Shown: piece after piece, positions 5,916 to 14,414 of the stretch
Numbering within the stretch: the stretch's first letter is position 1
How the letters are laid out: each line of letters starts with the position of its first letter
Virus record (IMG/VR): IMGVR_UViG_3300048927_000365
Span: 1 to 29,986 of that record
DNA length: 29,986 nt
Strand: one strand, 5' to 3'
Source: a virus
The notes under the pieces: generated by a model
What the model was told of the DNA's origin: nothing
Databases searched by the model: none
What the model saw: the letters and a program-made list of their open reading frames with translations, nothing else
Made by a program: the position numbers and the translations under genes

Positions 5916-8744
5916 CTAGGTTTCGACGGACACGATCGACAAGCTCTGCTCAACGGTCTGGCCATTGAAGCTGCCTGATTGGTGCGTCACTTCTTGTTCG
6001 CTGGCGCCGATGATCTCGGCGCGGTACTGCCGCTGGCGACTTCCGTCGGCGCCATCGTTGAGCGTTACCGCCCCGCCCCACCGCGAAGTGGCGGTGTCGG
6101 GTCCGTCGATCTCGTTGTTGATGCTCACCCCGCCCCGAGCCACCAACTGTGTCCAGAACGTCTCTGCATCATTCTCGACTTTGCGGTAGATGTTGATCGT
6201 GCAGGTGTTCTCGCCTCCCCCGGCAACGAAGCCCTGCGACCCGCTGGCCGTCTTCGTGCGCCGCACAGTACGACTGAAGCTGAGCACCACGTTCTTGTTG
6301 CGGCCGTTCGTGGAGAAGGGCCCGCACACCAACTGGGTGCCGGTCATTACGGTGGTGGTGGTCTGTACCGCGTTGCGCAGCACGCCAGCCGCCAGGGCGC
6401 CGCCCCAATAGGCATTGCCGCCATTGTCCATCCACATCACCGCATTGGCCTTGGTTGCCGCAACTGCGCCGACGTTAGGGCCGAAGTAGTCCATCAGCCC
6501 CTCGCTGCCGTTGCCGAAGTCGGTGCCGATGATTCGTTGTGCGGAGCCGTTCCAAACACGGAGATAGCCGTCCCGCCACTCCATGCCCCGGTCGGCGCCG
6601 GGAGCAATTACTTGGAAGGTGGTGCTGAGGAAACGCGTATTGATCACTTGCCCGTTGTTGTCGATCTCCATGCCGCCGATCAGCGGACCGTTCCCGCCGT
6701 CAGCGATGAGGTGCAGGAAGGCCCTGGCAAGAACTTGCGTGAGGCCGTCAGCGTTCTGCTGCACCTGTGCCTGCATGCCCTGCACCACCTGGGCGCTGGC
6801 CTTTCCGTCGACCTCAGCTTTCACCGATCCCAGCTGTTCCGACACAGCCGAGATGCCGTCGGCGTTTTCCTCCACACTCGACCGCAGCTGGTTGACTGCA
6901 TCGGCGGATGCCTTCCCCTCCAACTCCGCGTGCACGCCCACTAGTTGCTGCGCCTGCGCCGATACATCGTCTGCGATCGCCTCGATCTGCTCGGTCACCC
7001 CAGCCTTGAACCGGCCGAAGTCCGCCGTAACGGCATCCGTCCTATTGGCTTGCGCATGGTCTCCATCGGCGATCACGGTGTAGACCGTGACGGTGCCGGC
7101 GTTCCAGTCGCTTTCGCCCGCGTTCCAGTCCTCGTCGCCAGCATGTTCGCCGTCGAAATTGGCATTGAGCGAGGTCACCCGCTCGCCCATGGACGCCAGC
7201 CCCTGCTCATTGAGTTCGACCTTTGCACTGACGCTGTCGAGTGCCTCGACCGAGGCAACTTTGCCAGCCCCGTCCGGCAGCCTTGCGTTGATCAGCCGGG
7301 TGGCCGCGGCATTGGCGGTGTCCCCGTCGACCCGTGCCTGCTGTTCCTCCAGCACGCTGGCCTCGGTGGCCAGCGACCCGTCGCCACCTGGCAGCCGCAC
7401 CTGGACGAGCTGTAATGCAGAAGCTGTCGCCTTGTCAGCAGTGACGCGCGCATCACGCTCGCTGGCGATCAGACCAGTGGCAACGCCGGCGACATCGCTA
7501 CCGTCGTAGTCGCCGCGTAGCTGGACCGCCAGTGTCTCGCGTTGGGACGCCTCCGCGCTATCAGCGGCGACACGGGCGGCAGCCTCTTCCTGTACCAGCG
7601 CTACGCCGGCGCCAGGCGTCGGCCGGCCTAGCGCCACCCAGTCGATCAGGAAGTAGTCGGAGACGGTCTGTGCTTCGCCGGGTTGGACGCGGATAGCTTC
7701 AAGCTCGCCCGCCCACGGGATGTCGCCGGCGGTGACTGTGGCGGTCCCGTTGCTGTCCCACGTCGGCTCCGGCAGCCTCAGAGTCTTGGCCGCATTCCAG
7801 CTGAGGTCGCCAGACAGGATCCACTGCAGTACACCTGCCCACGCCGGGACTCCGACCTTGCGGACCCGCAGCTTCAGGTAGCCGTAGGCCGCGCCATCAA
7901 CCGCCAACGCATTGGGCGACTGCACGTAGGGGAAGCTCGCTGCGTTCGCAGGCCGCAGCCACCCCGCAGCGAACCCGGGGTCTCCATTGCCCGTCCAGCC
8001 TTCCACATCCTCGTCGAAGTACCAGATGAGCTTGCTGTCGAACTGCGTGCCGCTGCCGGCGGCAACCTCCGACAGCGCGCGGGAGAGCGATTCGTGGTCA
8101 CTCTGCTGGATCTCGGACAGCTCAGTAATGGCGGCCGTACGCTCCAGCCGCTCGTTGAGCATTTCATCTGCTCGCGCCTGCGCCTCCGCCGCCACCGCCT
8201 CCAACGCCTGCTGGACGCCGGCAGCGCGCGCATGGGCCTCGAAAGCAAGCTCCTGCCCTACCTGCGCCAAGCCGTCCGCCCTGGCGGCCGCCTCGGCGGC
8301 ATCCGCCTCGAAGCGATCAGCGATCTCCTTGTCGAGCTTCTGCTGCTGCTCGATCAACTGCGCCGCCGTCGGCAGTGGCGTGCCCTCCACGATCGTGCCC
8401 AGACCAGGCTTGCCACGCACGGTTGCGGTGATGCGGAAATACCAGGTCTGGCCACTGCCGTCGCTGTAGAGGTAGCGGGTCTCGGACGTGCGGTGGATCT
8501 CGGTCCAGGGACCACCCTGGCTGGGCCCGCGCTCGATGACGTAGATGACCCCGGCCTGGTTGACCGCGTCCCACTCGATCAGCACACCGTCGGCTACCGG
8601 CTCCGGCGTCACACCATCCACCGGCGGCGTGTCCGGAGACACGTAGATGGTAGGGAACCAGGACGCCCGCCGCGGTGGTGCCGGCGTCACCGCCGGAAGC
8701 GCGCCCGCCCCGATCTCGATCAGGGTAATTTTCCTTGCCTGCAT
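5916..8744 (-). CDS. J-like tail-tip fibre with FN3 and jelly-roll domains
   Basis: A 942-residue protein downstream of the tape measure. Residues about 40-125 form a fibronectin type III-like domain (PVADGVLIEWDAV...YVIERG...WYFRITATV). Residues about 240-375 resemble a jelly-roll carbohydrate-binding domain (WYFDEDVEGWTGNGDPG through DYFLIDWVALGR). Alanine-rich coiled coils carry internal repeats: two RLP-G-G units, a DWNAGE/DWNAGT pair, and two roughly 35-residue units containing GKASA and QNADG/ENADG. The segment after about 690 (HLIADGGNGPLIGGMEIDN) and the beta-rich C-terminus resemble the C-terminal region of lambda gpJ-type host-specificity proteins. It lacks the N-terminal hub domains of full-length gpJ; those roles are probably in the genes upstream of the tape measure. 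Confidence 0.7.
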   Translation of the reverse strand: MQARKITLIEIGAGALPAVTPAPPRRASWFPTIYVSPDTPPVDGVTPEPVADGVLIEWDAVNQAGVIYVIERGPSQGGPWTEIHRTSETRYLYSDGSGQTWYFRITATVRGKPGLGTIVEGTPLPTAAQLIEQQQKLDKEIADRFEADAAEAAARADGLAQVGQELAFEAHARAAGVQQALEAVAAEAQARADEMLNERLERTAAITELSEIQQSDHESLSRALSEVAAGSGTQFDSKLIWYFDEDVEGWTGNGDPGFAAGWLRPANAASFPYVQSPNALAVDGAAYGYLKLRVRKVGVPAWAGVLQWILSGDLSWNAAKTLRLPEPTWDSNGTATVTAGDIPWAGELEAIRVQPGEAQTVSDYFLIDWVALGRPTPGAGVALVQEEAAARVAADSAEASQRETLAVQLRGDYDGSDVAGVATGLIASERDARVTADKATASALQLVQVRLPGGDGSLATEASVLEEQQARVDGDTANAAATRLINARLPDGAGKVASVEALDSVSAKVELNEQGLASMGERVTSLNANFDGEHAGDEDWNAGESDWNAGTVTVYTVIADGDHAQANRTDAVTADFGRFKAGVTEQIEAIADDVSAQAQQLVGVHAELEGKASADAVNQLRSSVEENADGISAVSEQLGSVKAEVDGKASAQVVQGMQAQVQQNADGLTQVLARAFLHLIADGGNGPLIGGMEIDNNGQVINTRFLSTTFQVIAPGADRGMEWRDGYLRVWNGSAQRIIGTDFGNGSEGLMDYFGPNVGAVAATKANAVMWMDNGGNAYWGGALAAGVLRNAVQTTTTVMTGTQLVCGPFSTNGRNKNVVLSFSRTVRRTKTASGSQGFVAGGGENTCTINIYRKVENDAETFWTQLVARGGVSINNEIDGPDTATSRWGGAVTLNDGADGSRQRQYRAEIIGASEQEVTHQSGSFNGQTVEQSLSIVSVET

Positions 8745-8748
8745 GGGG

Positions 8749-11700
8749 TTACCTGTTGAGGGATTCGCGAATGGCTGAGGTGCTGCTGGTGCGTACCCCT
8801 TGGGTGGTCACTGTCAGGAGGTCCCGCAGCACCTGGTTCTGCTCAGCGAGCAGCGCGTTGCCCTGTTGGAGGGCTGCATTGGTTTCGGCTTGGCCTTTCC
8901 CGTCGACCACCAAGTCGAACACCGCCCGGCTGAAGTTATCCGGGAGCGCCTCGATTGCATCGGCAAGTGCGCCCATGCTGGTGCCATCCTCCAGATCGAG
9001 GTTGCCCACCTTCATGCTGTCGATAAGGCCAGTGACCTGACCGTACACGCTGTTGTAGTCCTTACCGCTGGCGTAGAGGTTCCGACCAAAGCCCAGCGCT
9101 GCCTGTGCGGCCGCCTGCGCCGCGCTGCTGTCGCCGGCACCCACTGCCCGCTCCAGCTCCTGCATTGTCTTCCGCAGCTTCTCCTGGTCGGTCAGCGGGG
9201 ACAGGTCGCTGGTGTCCAGACCGTACTTCATCGCTTTCTTGTCCGCCTCAATCTGAGCCTGAAGCTTGCCCATGTTGGTGGCGCGTAGCGCTTCGATCTT
9301 GGCCAAGTCCTCCGCTCGAGCGCCGGACAAGCCGAGGGCCTTGGCGTAGTCGTTGGCAGCCTTGACCTGCTGCCGGTAGGTGCGCTCGATGGACAGGGCC
9401 TGGGACTGGTAGCCAGTCAGGTTGCCGGTGAGCAGCTGCGTGGTCACGTCCGCCATCAGGCTGGCGTAGTTGCCCAGAAGACCGCTCACCTTCTCGATCT
9501 GGGTAGCCAGGTCCGTGCCGGCAACGCTGGCCAGCTCCTGGAAGTAGTCCACCGCCTTGTTGACCTTCTCGATCTCCATGGAGTTCAGCGCGCGGCCCAG
9601 CTCGTCGGCGTTGCCCACCGCCAGCGCGATCGATGCACTCAGGGCGCCGAACACGTCCGAGGCCTCGAAGTACTCATCCAGCTGGCTACCGAAGCCAGCG
9701 GCCTTCACCGCCTCGGTGAACAGCTTGTCCGTCATGTCGCCGAGGTAGGCCTGGAGCTGCTCCTTGGCCTCCGCAGAATCAGCGGAGAGCTGCAGTTTGC
9801 CCAAGGTCACCTTGACGCCGGCCAGTTGGCTGGACAGGTCCACGCCCAGTTGCTTGGCCAGCCCCGTGGTGGCCCCACGCACCTGGCGCGCGGCCATGTC
9901 GAAGGTGCGATCGATGCCCGGGTCGAGTGCGCCGTACTGGGTCCACTTCTTGTCGCTGCGGAACATGCCGCCCTTGGCCTTGATATCGGCGTAGCTCTGG
10001 CCGTCGAACCCGCCAAAGCCGTAGATACCGGTCAGGCCCTGCCCGGTGATCTTGGGCGCGCTGCGCCCGAACAGCTTGGCGTGGATGCTGGACCCGGACA
10101 GGATCGAGGCGGTCTTGTCGTTGAAGCCCAGCCCACGGAAGCTCTTGTCGGCCAGGCCTACAGCACCCGCCGTGGCGATCTTGCCTGCCCAGCTTTCGCC
10201 GTTGGCGATGTCCCAGCCCTGATCGAACAGCTCTGCGTTCTTCATCATGCCGGCGATGATCCAGCCGATGATCGGCACCGCCGCTGCCGCTGACGAGCCG
10301 GCCGCGCCGGCGCCGGCCGCAGCCGAGCCGCCGGCCGCCGTGGCGCCGCTTCCGGTGAACGCGGCCAGGTTGTTGCCGAAGCCCATCAGCGTTCCGGCGC
10401 TCGCCCCGCTGCTGGCGGCGCCAGCGCCCGCGCTGAAGAGGCCCTGCCCCTTCGACAGAAGGCCTGCGATATTGCCGATGTTCTGGCCGCCGCCGGCGGA
10501 CCCGTTGCCGCCGAACAGCCCCATCAGGCTGTGCATGCTGAAACCGCCGCCCTGGCTGCCCCAACTGCTGATGCCCTCCATGATCTTCGTCTGGATCGGG
10601 ATCACCAGCTTCTGTTGCAGCAGCTCCCGGGCAAGATCGCGCAGGCCCTGCTTGGCCGCGTCCTTCAAGTCGTCCCATAGGTTGTCGAAGTCCCGCAGGC
10701 CGCTGGCCACGAAGTCGGCCATGGCATCGGCCGCACCGTCAACGCCCTGCATGACCACGTTGGCCCAGGCTTCCACGTTGGCCGCAGCTTCTTCCACCTG
10801 AAGGGACATCGCCGCCGCGGCATCGCCCGCAGCAAGCATCGCGCGTTCGTATTCCTCGTAACTCGCGGCGCCCTTGGCGACGGCCAAAGCTTCCTTGCTA
10901 CCGGCAGCTTCGACCGCCTTCTGCAGCTCTTGGCGCATATCGCGCTCGTTCTGCAGCTGCCGGCGGTACAGCTCCCGAGCGCGGCCAACCTTTCCTAGCA
11001 TGGCCAGCTCGCCATCCATGGTGGCGATCAGCGCCTCCGGCCCGGCCATGGCCTTATCGATCTCGGCTGCCACCTTCGCGTACTCGATGGCGCTTTGCGC
11101 CATCAACACGTTGGCGTCCGCCTGCGCGATGTTCCCTTTGCCCACAGCCGTGTTGTACTCGGCCATGTTCTGCAGGTGCTTCGCCATCGCCTCGCTGAGC
11201 GGCCCGGACATCGCAGCGGCCGCAAGCTCGGCCTGCTGGCGATACCGCTCCAGCGAGTCAGCTGTGGCCTTCTGCTCCTTGGCGGCCGCCTTGCCGCCGG
11301 CCTTCGATGCCTGGGCGGCCTTCTGCGCCACCTCGGTCTGGCGGATCAGGCTCAAGCCTTGCGCGATCTGCTTGTTGTACTCGGCGCGCTGCTCCACACT
11401 CAGCTTGTCCGGGCCGCCCGCAGCGTTGATCTTCTGGCCAACGTCCACCATGAACGCCGCCTCGGCGCCCTGCTTGAGGCGGACCAGGTTCACCAGCTGC
11501 CCGTCGATGCTGGACTGCAGCGACTTCAGGTGCTGGTTGATGCCATCGGACGCGGCCTTGGACGCCACCGCTTGGCGCTTCAACGCCTCTGTGGTGGCAT
11601 CGGTCTGCTTTTCCGCCTCACCGCTGACGCCAGTGAGGGCCTGCATTACCCCCCGCTGACGCTCAAACTCCAAGCTGCTCGACGCGGCGGCAGCGGTCTG

Positions 11701-13197
11701 CTGGACCAGCGACTTGGAGATTGCGGCAGCCGCTGGAGACCCGTCAGCCATGGTCCGCCATGCGGACTCCAGCCCCTGCGAGAAGTCGTCTGCCGAGACC
11801 CTTCCGGCGCGCAGCTCCGCCTTTAGGCGTTCGGTCTCTTTGATGAACGCATCAGCCTTCGAGGCATTGGAGAACGCCGAGGCCGCGGACGTCATTTGAC
11901 CAATAGCGGCGGCCACCTCTTCGTATGATTGGCTGATGCGAGCATCCAGCTTGAGCAGCTCGCCAGCCTGCTCCTGCTTGTTCAGCTCACGGTACTTCTC
12001 GATGGTGCTATCGAGAGTGCCATTGAAGTCGATGAGCGCACTGTCTGCATCTTTCGTGCTATCCCGAACCATCCACCAACCGGCCGCTGCAGTTGCAATC
12101 GCGGCTGCAATACCGACCGGGCCGCCGAGAGCGGCATACGCCGAAGAGAGGCCCTGTGCCGCTACGCGGGCAGCTGTCTGTGCGGCGGTGAGCCGTACAG
12201 TGGCCGGCACCATTCCCATCATGCCCACGGCGGCCCGGCTCGCCACCACTGCGTTGGTGGCCCACAGGCCGTTCAGGGCCGTGATCCCCCTCGCGAGCTT
12301 GCCCCCAGCGTAGAAGACGCCCAAGCCGACGCCCAGCGGCACCGCCGCGGCGGCCACCACGTCCAGGTTCTGCGCGAAAGAATTGATTGCCGCTGTGGCA
12401 GCGGCGATGCCGCCACTCTGGGCCTGGCTCCCCAGCAGATCGTTGAACGATTCCTTCAGACCAATCAGCGCTCCGCCCAGCGTCTCCCGCGCGGCCTTGC
12501 CAGCGCCGGCGTAGGATTCCTCCATCACGCCCATTACCATCGCCTGGGCTTCGGCCAATCGACCGGTCTCCACCAACGAAGCCAACATGTCCTTCTGCTG
12601 CTCAGTGAACCGGAACCCCTGTTTGGTCAGCGCCGAGATACCCTCGGTCGGATACTCCAGCGCCTTGCCGATGGTTTCGGCGGACTGGGTGATGTTCTCG
12701 CCCAGGCGCACGGACTGATCAATCGCCAGCTGCAGCGCGCGCGGAAAGTTCTCGCCGACGATGCTGGTGTAGGAGAGCAGGCGCGTCTGCGCGTTGACGA
12801 TATCGCCGGACGACTGGATGGTCGCTTTCGCCATCTTGTCGGCCATGTCGGTCAGCTGCTTGCTGTTGAAGCCCGCCGCTTGGCCGGTCGACTTCAGAGC
12901 GGCATTCAACTGGGCGAGCTCGTTCTGCGCGTCGACGGTCTCGGCAATGAACATGCCCAGCAGCGCACCGCCGCCCAAGGCGCCAAAGCCCTTGGCCAAG
13001 GTCGCCAGGCTCAGGTCGATGCTGGTTACCGATACCTTTGCGTCACGCGCTGCCTGGGCGAAGCTGTCGGACATCTCCCGCTGCATCTGACGCATCGAAC
13101 GTGCCGCGCGATCAGACACACGAGCGGCCTTCCCCAGGTCTTGTTCAAAGCTCCCAGTCTTAGCCAAAAGATCGACGGTCAGGGTGTAGAGGGCCAT
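8749..13197 (-). CDS. Tail length tape measure protein
   Basis: The longest gene in the window, 1482 residues, starting MALYTLTVDLLAKTGSFEQDL, the usual opening of lambda-type tape measures. It is alanine/glutamine-rich and mostly helical. Hydrophobic segments lie near residues 65-88 (GFGALGGGALLGMFIAE), 280-300 and 340-375, and there is a small-residue-rich stretch containing AAAAVPIIGWIIAGMMK. Tape measure proteins span the tail tube lumen, set tail length at about 1.5 angstrom per residue, and enter the cell during DNA injection; that rule would predict a tail of roughly 220 nm. The RBS (GGATGA) sits directly after a terminator-like hairpin. A large opposite-strand ORF over this gene is a GC artefact. 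Confidence 0.9.
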   Translation of the reverse strand: MALYTLTVDLLAKTGSFEQDLGKAARVSDRAARSMRQMQREMSDSFAQAARDAKVSVTSIDLSLATLAKGFGALGGGALLGMFIAETVDAQNELAQLNAALKSTGQAAGFNSKQLTDMADKMAKATIQSSGDIVNAQTRLLSYTSIVGENFPRALQLAIDQSVRLGENITQSAETIGKALEYPTEGISALTKQGFRFTEQQKDMLASLVETGRLAEAQAMVMGVMEESYAGAGKAARETLGGALIGLKESFNDLLGSQAQSGGIAAATAAINSFAQNLDVVAAAAVPLGVGLGVFYAGGKLARGITALNGLWATNAVVASRAAVGMMGMVPATVRLTAAQTAARVAAQGLSSAYAALGGPVGIAAAIATAAAGWWMVRDSTKDADSALIDFNGTLDSTIEKYRELNKQEQAGELLKLDARISQSYEEVAAAIGQMTSAASAFSNASKADAFIKETERLKAELRAGRVSADDFSQGLESAWRTMADGSPAAAAISKSLVQQTAAAASSSLEFERQRGVMQALTGVSGEAEKQTDATTEALKRQAVASKAASDGINQHLKSLQSSIDGQLVNLVRLKQGAEAAFMVDVGQKINAAGGPDKLSVEQRAEYNKQIAQGLSLIRQTEVAQKAAQASKAGGKAAAKEQKATADSLERYRQQAELAAAAMSGPLSEAMAKHLQNMAEYNTAVGKGNIAQADANVLMAQSAIEYAKVAAEIDKAMAGPEALIATMDGELAMLGKVGRARELYRRQLQNERDMRQELQKAVEAAGSKEALAVAKGAASYEEYERAMLAAGDAAAAMSLQVEEAAANVEAWANVVMQGVDGAADAMADFVASGLRDFDNLWDDLKDAAKQGLRDLARELLQQKLVIPIQTKIMEGISSWGSQGGGFSMHSLMGLFGGNGSAGGGQNIGNIAGLLSKGQGLFSAGAGAASSGASAGTLMGFGNNLAAFTGSGATAAGGSAAAGAGAAGSSAAAAVPIIGWIIAGMMKNAELFDQGWDIANGESWAGKIATAGAVGLADKSFRGLGFNDKTASILSGSSIHAKLFGRSAPKITGQGLTGIYGFGGFDGQSYADIKAKGGMFRSDKKWTQYGALDPGIDRTFDMAARQVRGATTGLAKQLGVDLSSQLAGVKVTLGKLQLSADSAEAKEQLQAYLGDMTDKLFTEAVKAAGFGSQLDEYFEASDVFGALSASIALAVGNADELGRALNSMEIEKVNKAVDYFQELASVAGTDLATQIEKVSGLLGNYASLMADVTTQLLTGNLTGYQSQALSIERTYRQQVKAANDYAKALGLSGARAEDLAKIEALRATNMGKLQAQIEADKKAMKYGLDTSDLSPLTDQEKLRKTMQELERAVGAGDSSAAQAAAQAALGFGRNLYASGKDYNSVYGQVTGLIDSMKVGNLDLEDGTSMGALADAIEALPDNFSRAVFDLVVDGKGQAETNAALQQGNALLAEQNQVLRDLLTVTTQGVRTSSTSAIRESLNR

Positions 13198-13206
13198 AGT
13201 TCATCC

Positions 13207-13234
13207 AAAAAAAAGGCCCGCACATGGCGGGCCT
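13207..13234 (-). terminator. Intrinsic-terminator-like hairpin just upstream of the tape measure gene
   Basis: On the minus strand, arms GGCCCGC and GCGGGCC (7 bp plus one A-T pair, 5-base loop) are followed by eight T residues (13214 down to 13207). The T-tract abuts the tape-measure ribosome-binding site. It is a textbook Rho-independent terminator inside the late operon. Confidence 0.75.
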
Positions 13235-13262
13235 GTTGATGCAGGGTGTTGAAGCTGCGCGG

Positions 13263-13592
13263 CTACTTGATGTCGAGCTTCCGACCAATGGCCTCAAGCC
13301 AACGCAGCGACGTCCCCAGCCGGTAGACGCCCCACGACAGAGCTAACGCCCACACGGAGCCGGCCAGTACCGCCAAGACCGCAATCGGATGCCAGTCATA
13401 AGTAATTCCCCAACGCGTTACAGTCGGGATTCTCCCAAAGGCGAAGACCCCCACGCCGCCGGCGACGATTGCCAGGAAAAACATCAACCGCCCGACATCT
13501 TCCAGTGCGTCGCCCGCGCGGGGCGGCAGATCCCCTGGCGGCGAAGGCGGCTCATCGTCCGGCGCAGCCACTCTGCTGGTGTGTTCAATCAT
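13263..13592 (-). CDS. Small two-TM membrane protein between baseplate genes and tape measure
   Basis: A 109-residue protein. Residues 1-30 are polar and proline-rich (DDEPPSPPGDLPPRAG). Two transmembrane segments follow at about 35-52 (RLMFFLAIVAGGVGVFAF) and 69-91 (PIAVLAVLAGSVWALALSWGVY), and the tail is basic (RWLEAIGRKLDIK). I prefer the ATG at 13592, preceded by AGGA, to the GTG at 13628, which has no ribosome-binding site. A membrane protein is not a usual part of a tail module. Its position upstream of the tape measure, closed off by a terminator hairpin, makes a moron or a DNA-injection/superinfection-related role possible. Function unknown. Confidence 0.65.
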   Translation of the reverse strand: MIEHTSRVAAPDDEPPSPPGDLPPRAGDALEDVGRLMFFLAIVAGGVGVFAFGRIPTVTRWGITYDWHPIAVLAVLAGSVWALALSWGVYRLGTSLRWLEAIGRKLDIK

Positions 13593-13652
13593 CCTTGCAT
13601 CCTGTTGTGAAGGGTTAGGGATTGTCACCCGAGCCGTCGGTGAGTGAAACCA

Positions 13653-14411
13653 CTACGGTGGGACCTCTTCGAACTCCAGGTAGCCACTGAAGTACTGACG
13701 GCTGATGTTTTCCGCCGTCGGCAGTTGAGTGGCATAGCCGTAGATCGCCGAGCGTGCCGCCAGCACCGGATCGAAGGCCTTGGTCTGCATATCCCGGTAC
13801 TGCGGCACCACACAGCTCCGCCGGCGACCGGCCATGGCGTGGGAGATGGCCTCCCAGTCCAGGCCGGCCAACCCGCCATTGCGCACCACCTCCGTCGGGC
13901 GGCCGGTCAGCGTGGCGGTCAGCCGCCGATAGAGCGGCCCGAGGACGGTGTTCACCTGGCCGCCCTTGGTCCGCGTATGCACGCTGCTATCAACGTGGGC
14001 GACGGCCCAGCCGTCCTTGATACCCATGTCCACAGCGCTGAAGATCGCCACCTCGCCCACCTCGACGTTGGTCACCACCGTATCGATCGTGACCGCCACG
14101 GCGCTGACCAGCGCGCTGCCGACCGGGAACAACCAGGCGCAGACGCTCCCGTCGGGCAGCCGAATGGTTCGTGCACTGGCGCCAGCAGCCGTAATCTCCA
14201 CCCCAGGCGGGACGTTCAGCCCCAGCACCGCGATAATGCCGGGCACAATCGCCACGTCCAGTGTGACGTTGATCGACAGCACGCCCGTTCGGGCGATCCG
14301 CGCCCGGCGGGCCGGCTTGCCGTCGAACAGCGCGGCACCGCCGTCGGCGGTAAGCCAGGTGCCACCCGCCAGCGCCACCGATTGCGGCGGCGCTCCATAC
14401 CCGATGAGCAT
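13653..14411 (-). CDS. Baseplate / distal-tail-type structural protein
   Basis: A 252-residue beta-rich protein opening MLIGYGAPPQSVALAGGTWL with a DGKPARRARIAR turn. Alternating hydrophobic strands follow (LSINVTLDVAIVPGIIAVLGL). It has no signal peptide or membrane helices. It starts three bases after the stop of the 655-residue protein and is surely co-translated with it. I recall similar proteins in siphovirus tail modules of GC-rich gammaproteobacteria and betaproteobacteria, without an assigned role. The DGKPAR segment fits a distal-tail or tail-tip ring component. Function is inferred from position. Confidence 0.6.
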   Translation of the reverse strand: MLIGYGAPPQSVALAGGTWLTADGGAALFDGKPARRARIARTGVLSINVTLDVAIVPGIIAVLGLNVPPGVEITAAGASARTIRLPDGSVCAWLFPVGSALVSAVAVTIDTVVTNVEVGEVAIFSAVDMGIKDGWAVAHVDSSVHTRTKGGQVNTVLGPLYRRLTATLTGRPTEVVRNGGLAGLDWEAISHAMAGRRRSCVVPQYRDMQTKAFDPVLAARSAIYGYATQLPTAENISRQYFSGYLEFEEVPP

Positions 14412-14414
14412 GTT

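Noticed and set aside
8749-13239. Long opposite-strand ORFs over the tape measure (for example 11929-13239 on the plus strand)
   Set aside because: High GC content leaves long open frames opposite real genes. The translations are Arg/His/Gly-rich without protein-like patterns, and the minus-strand gene is clear.
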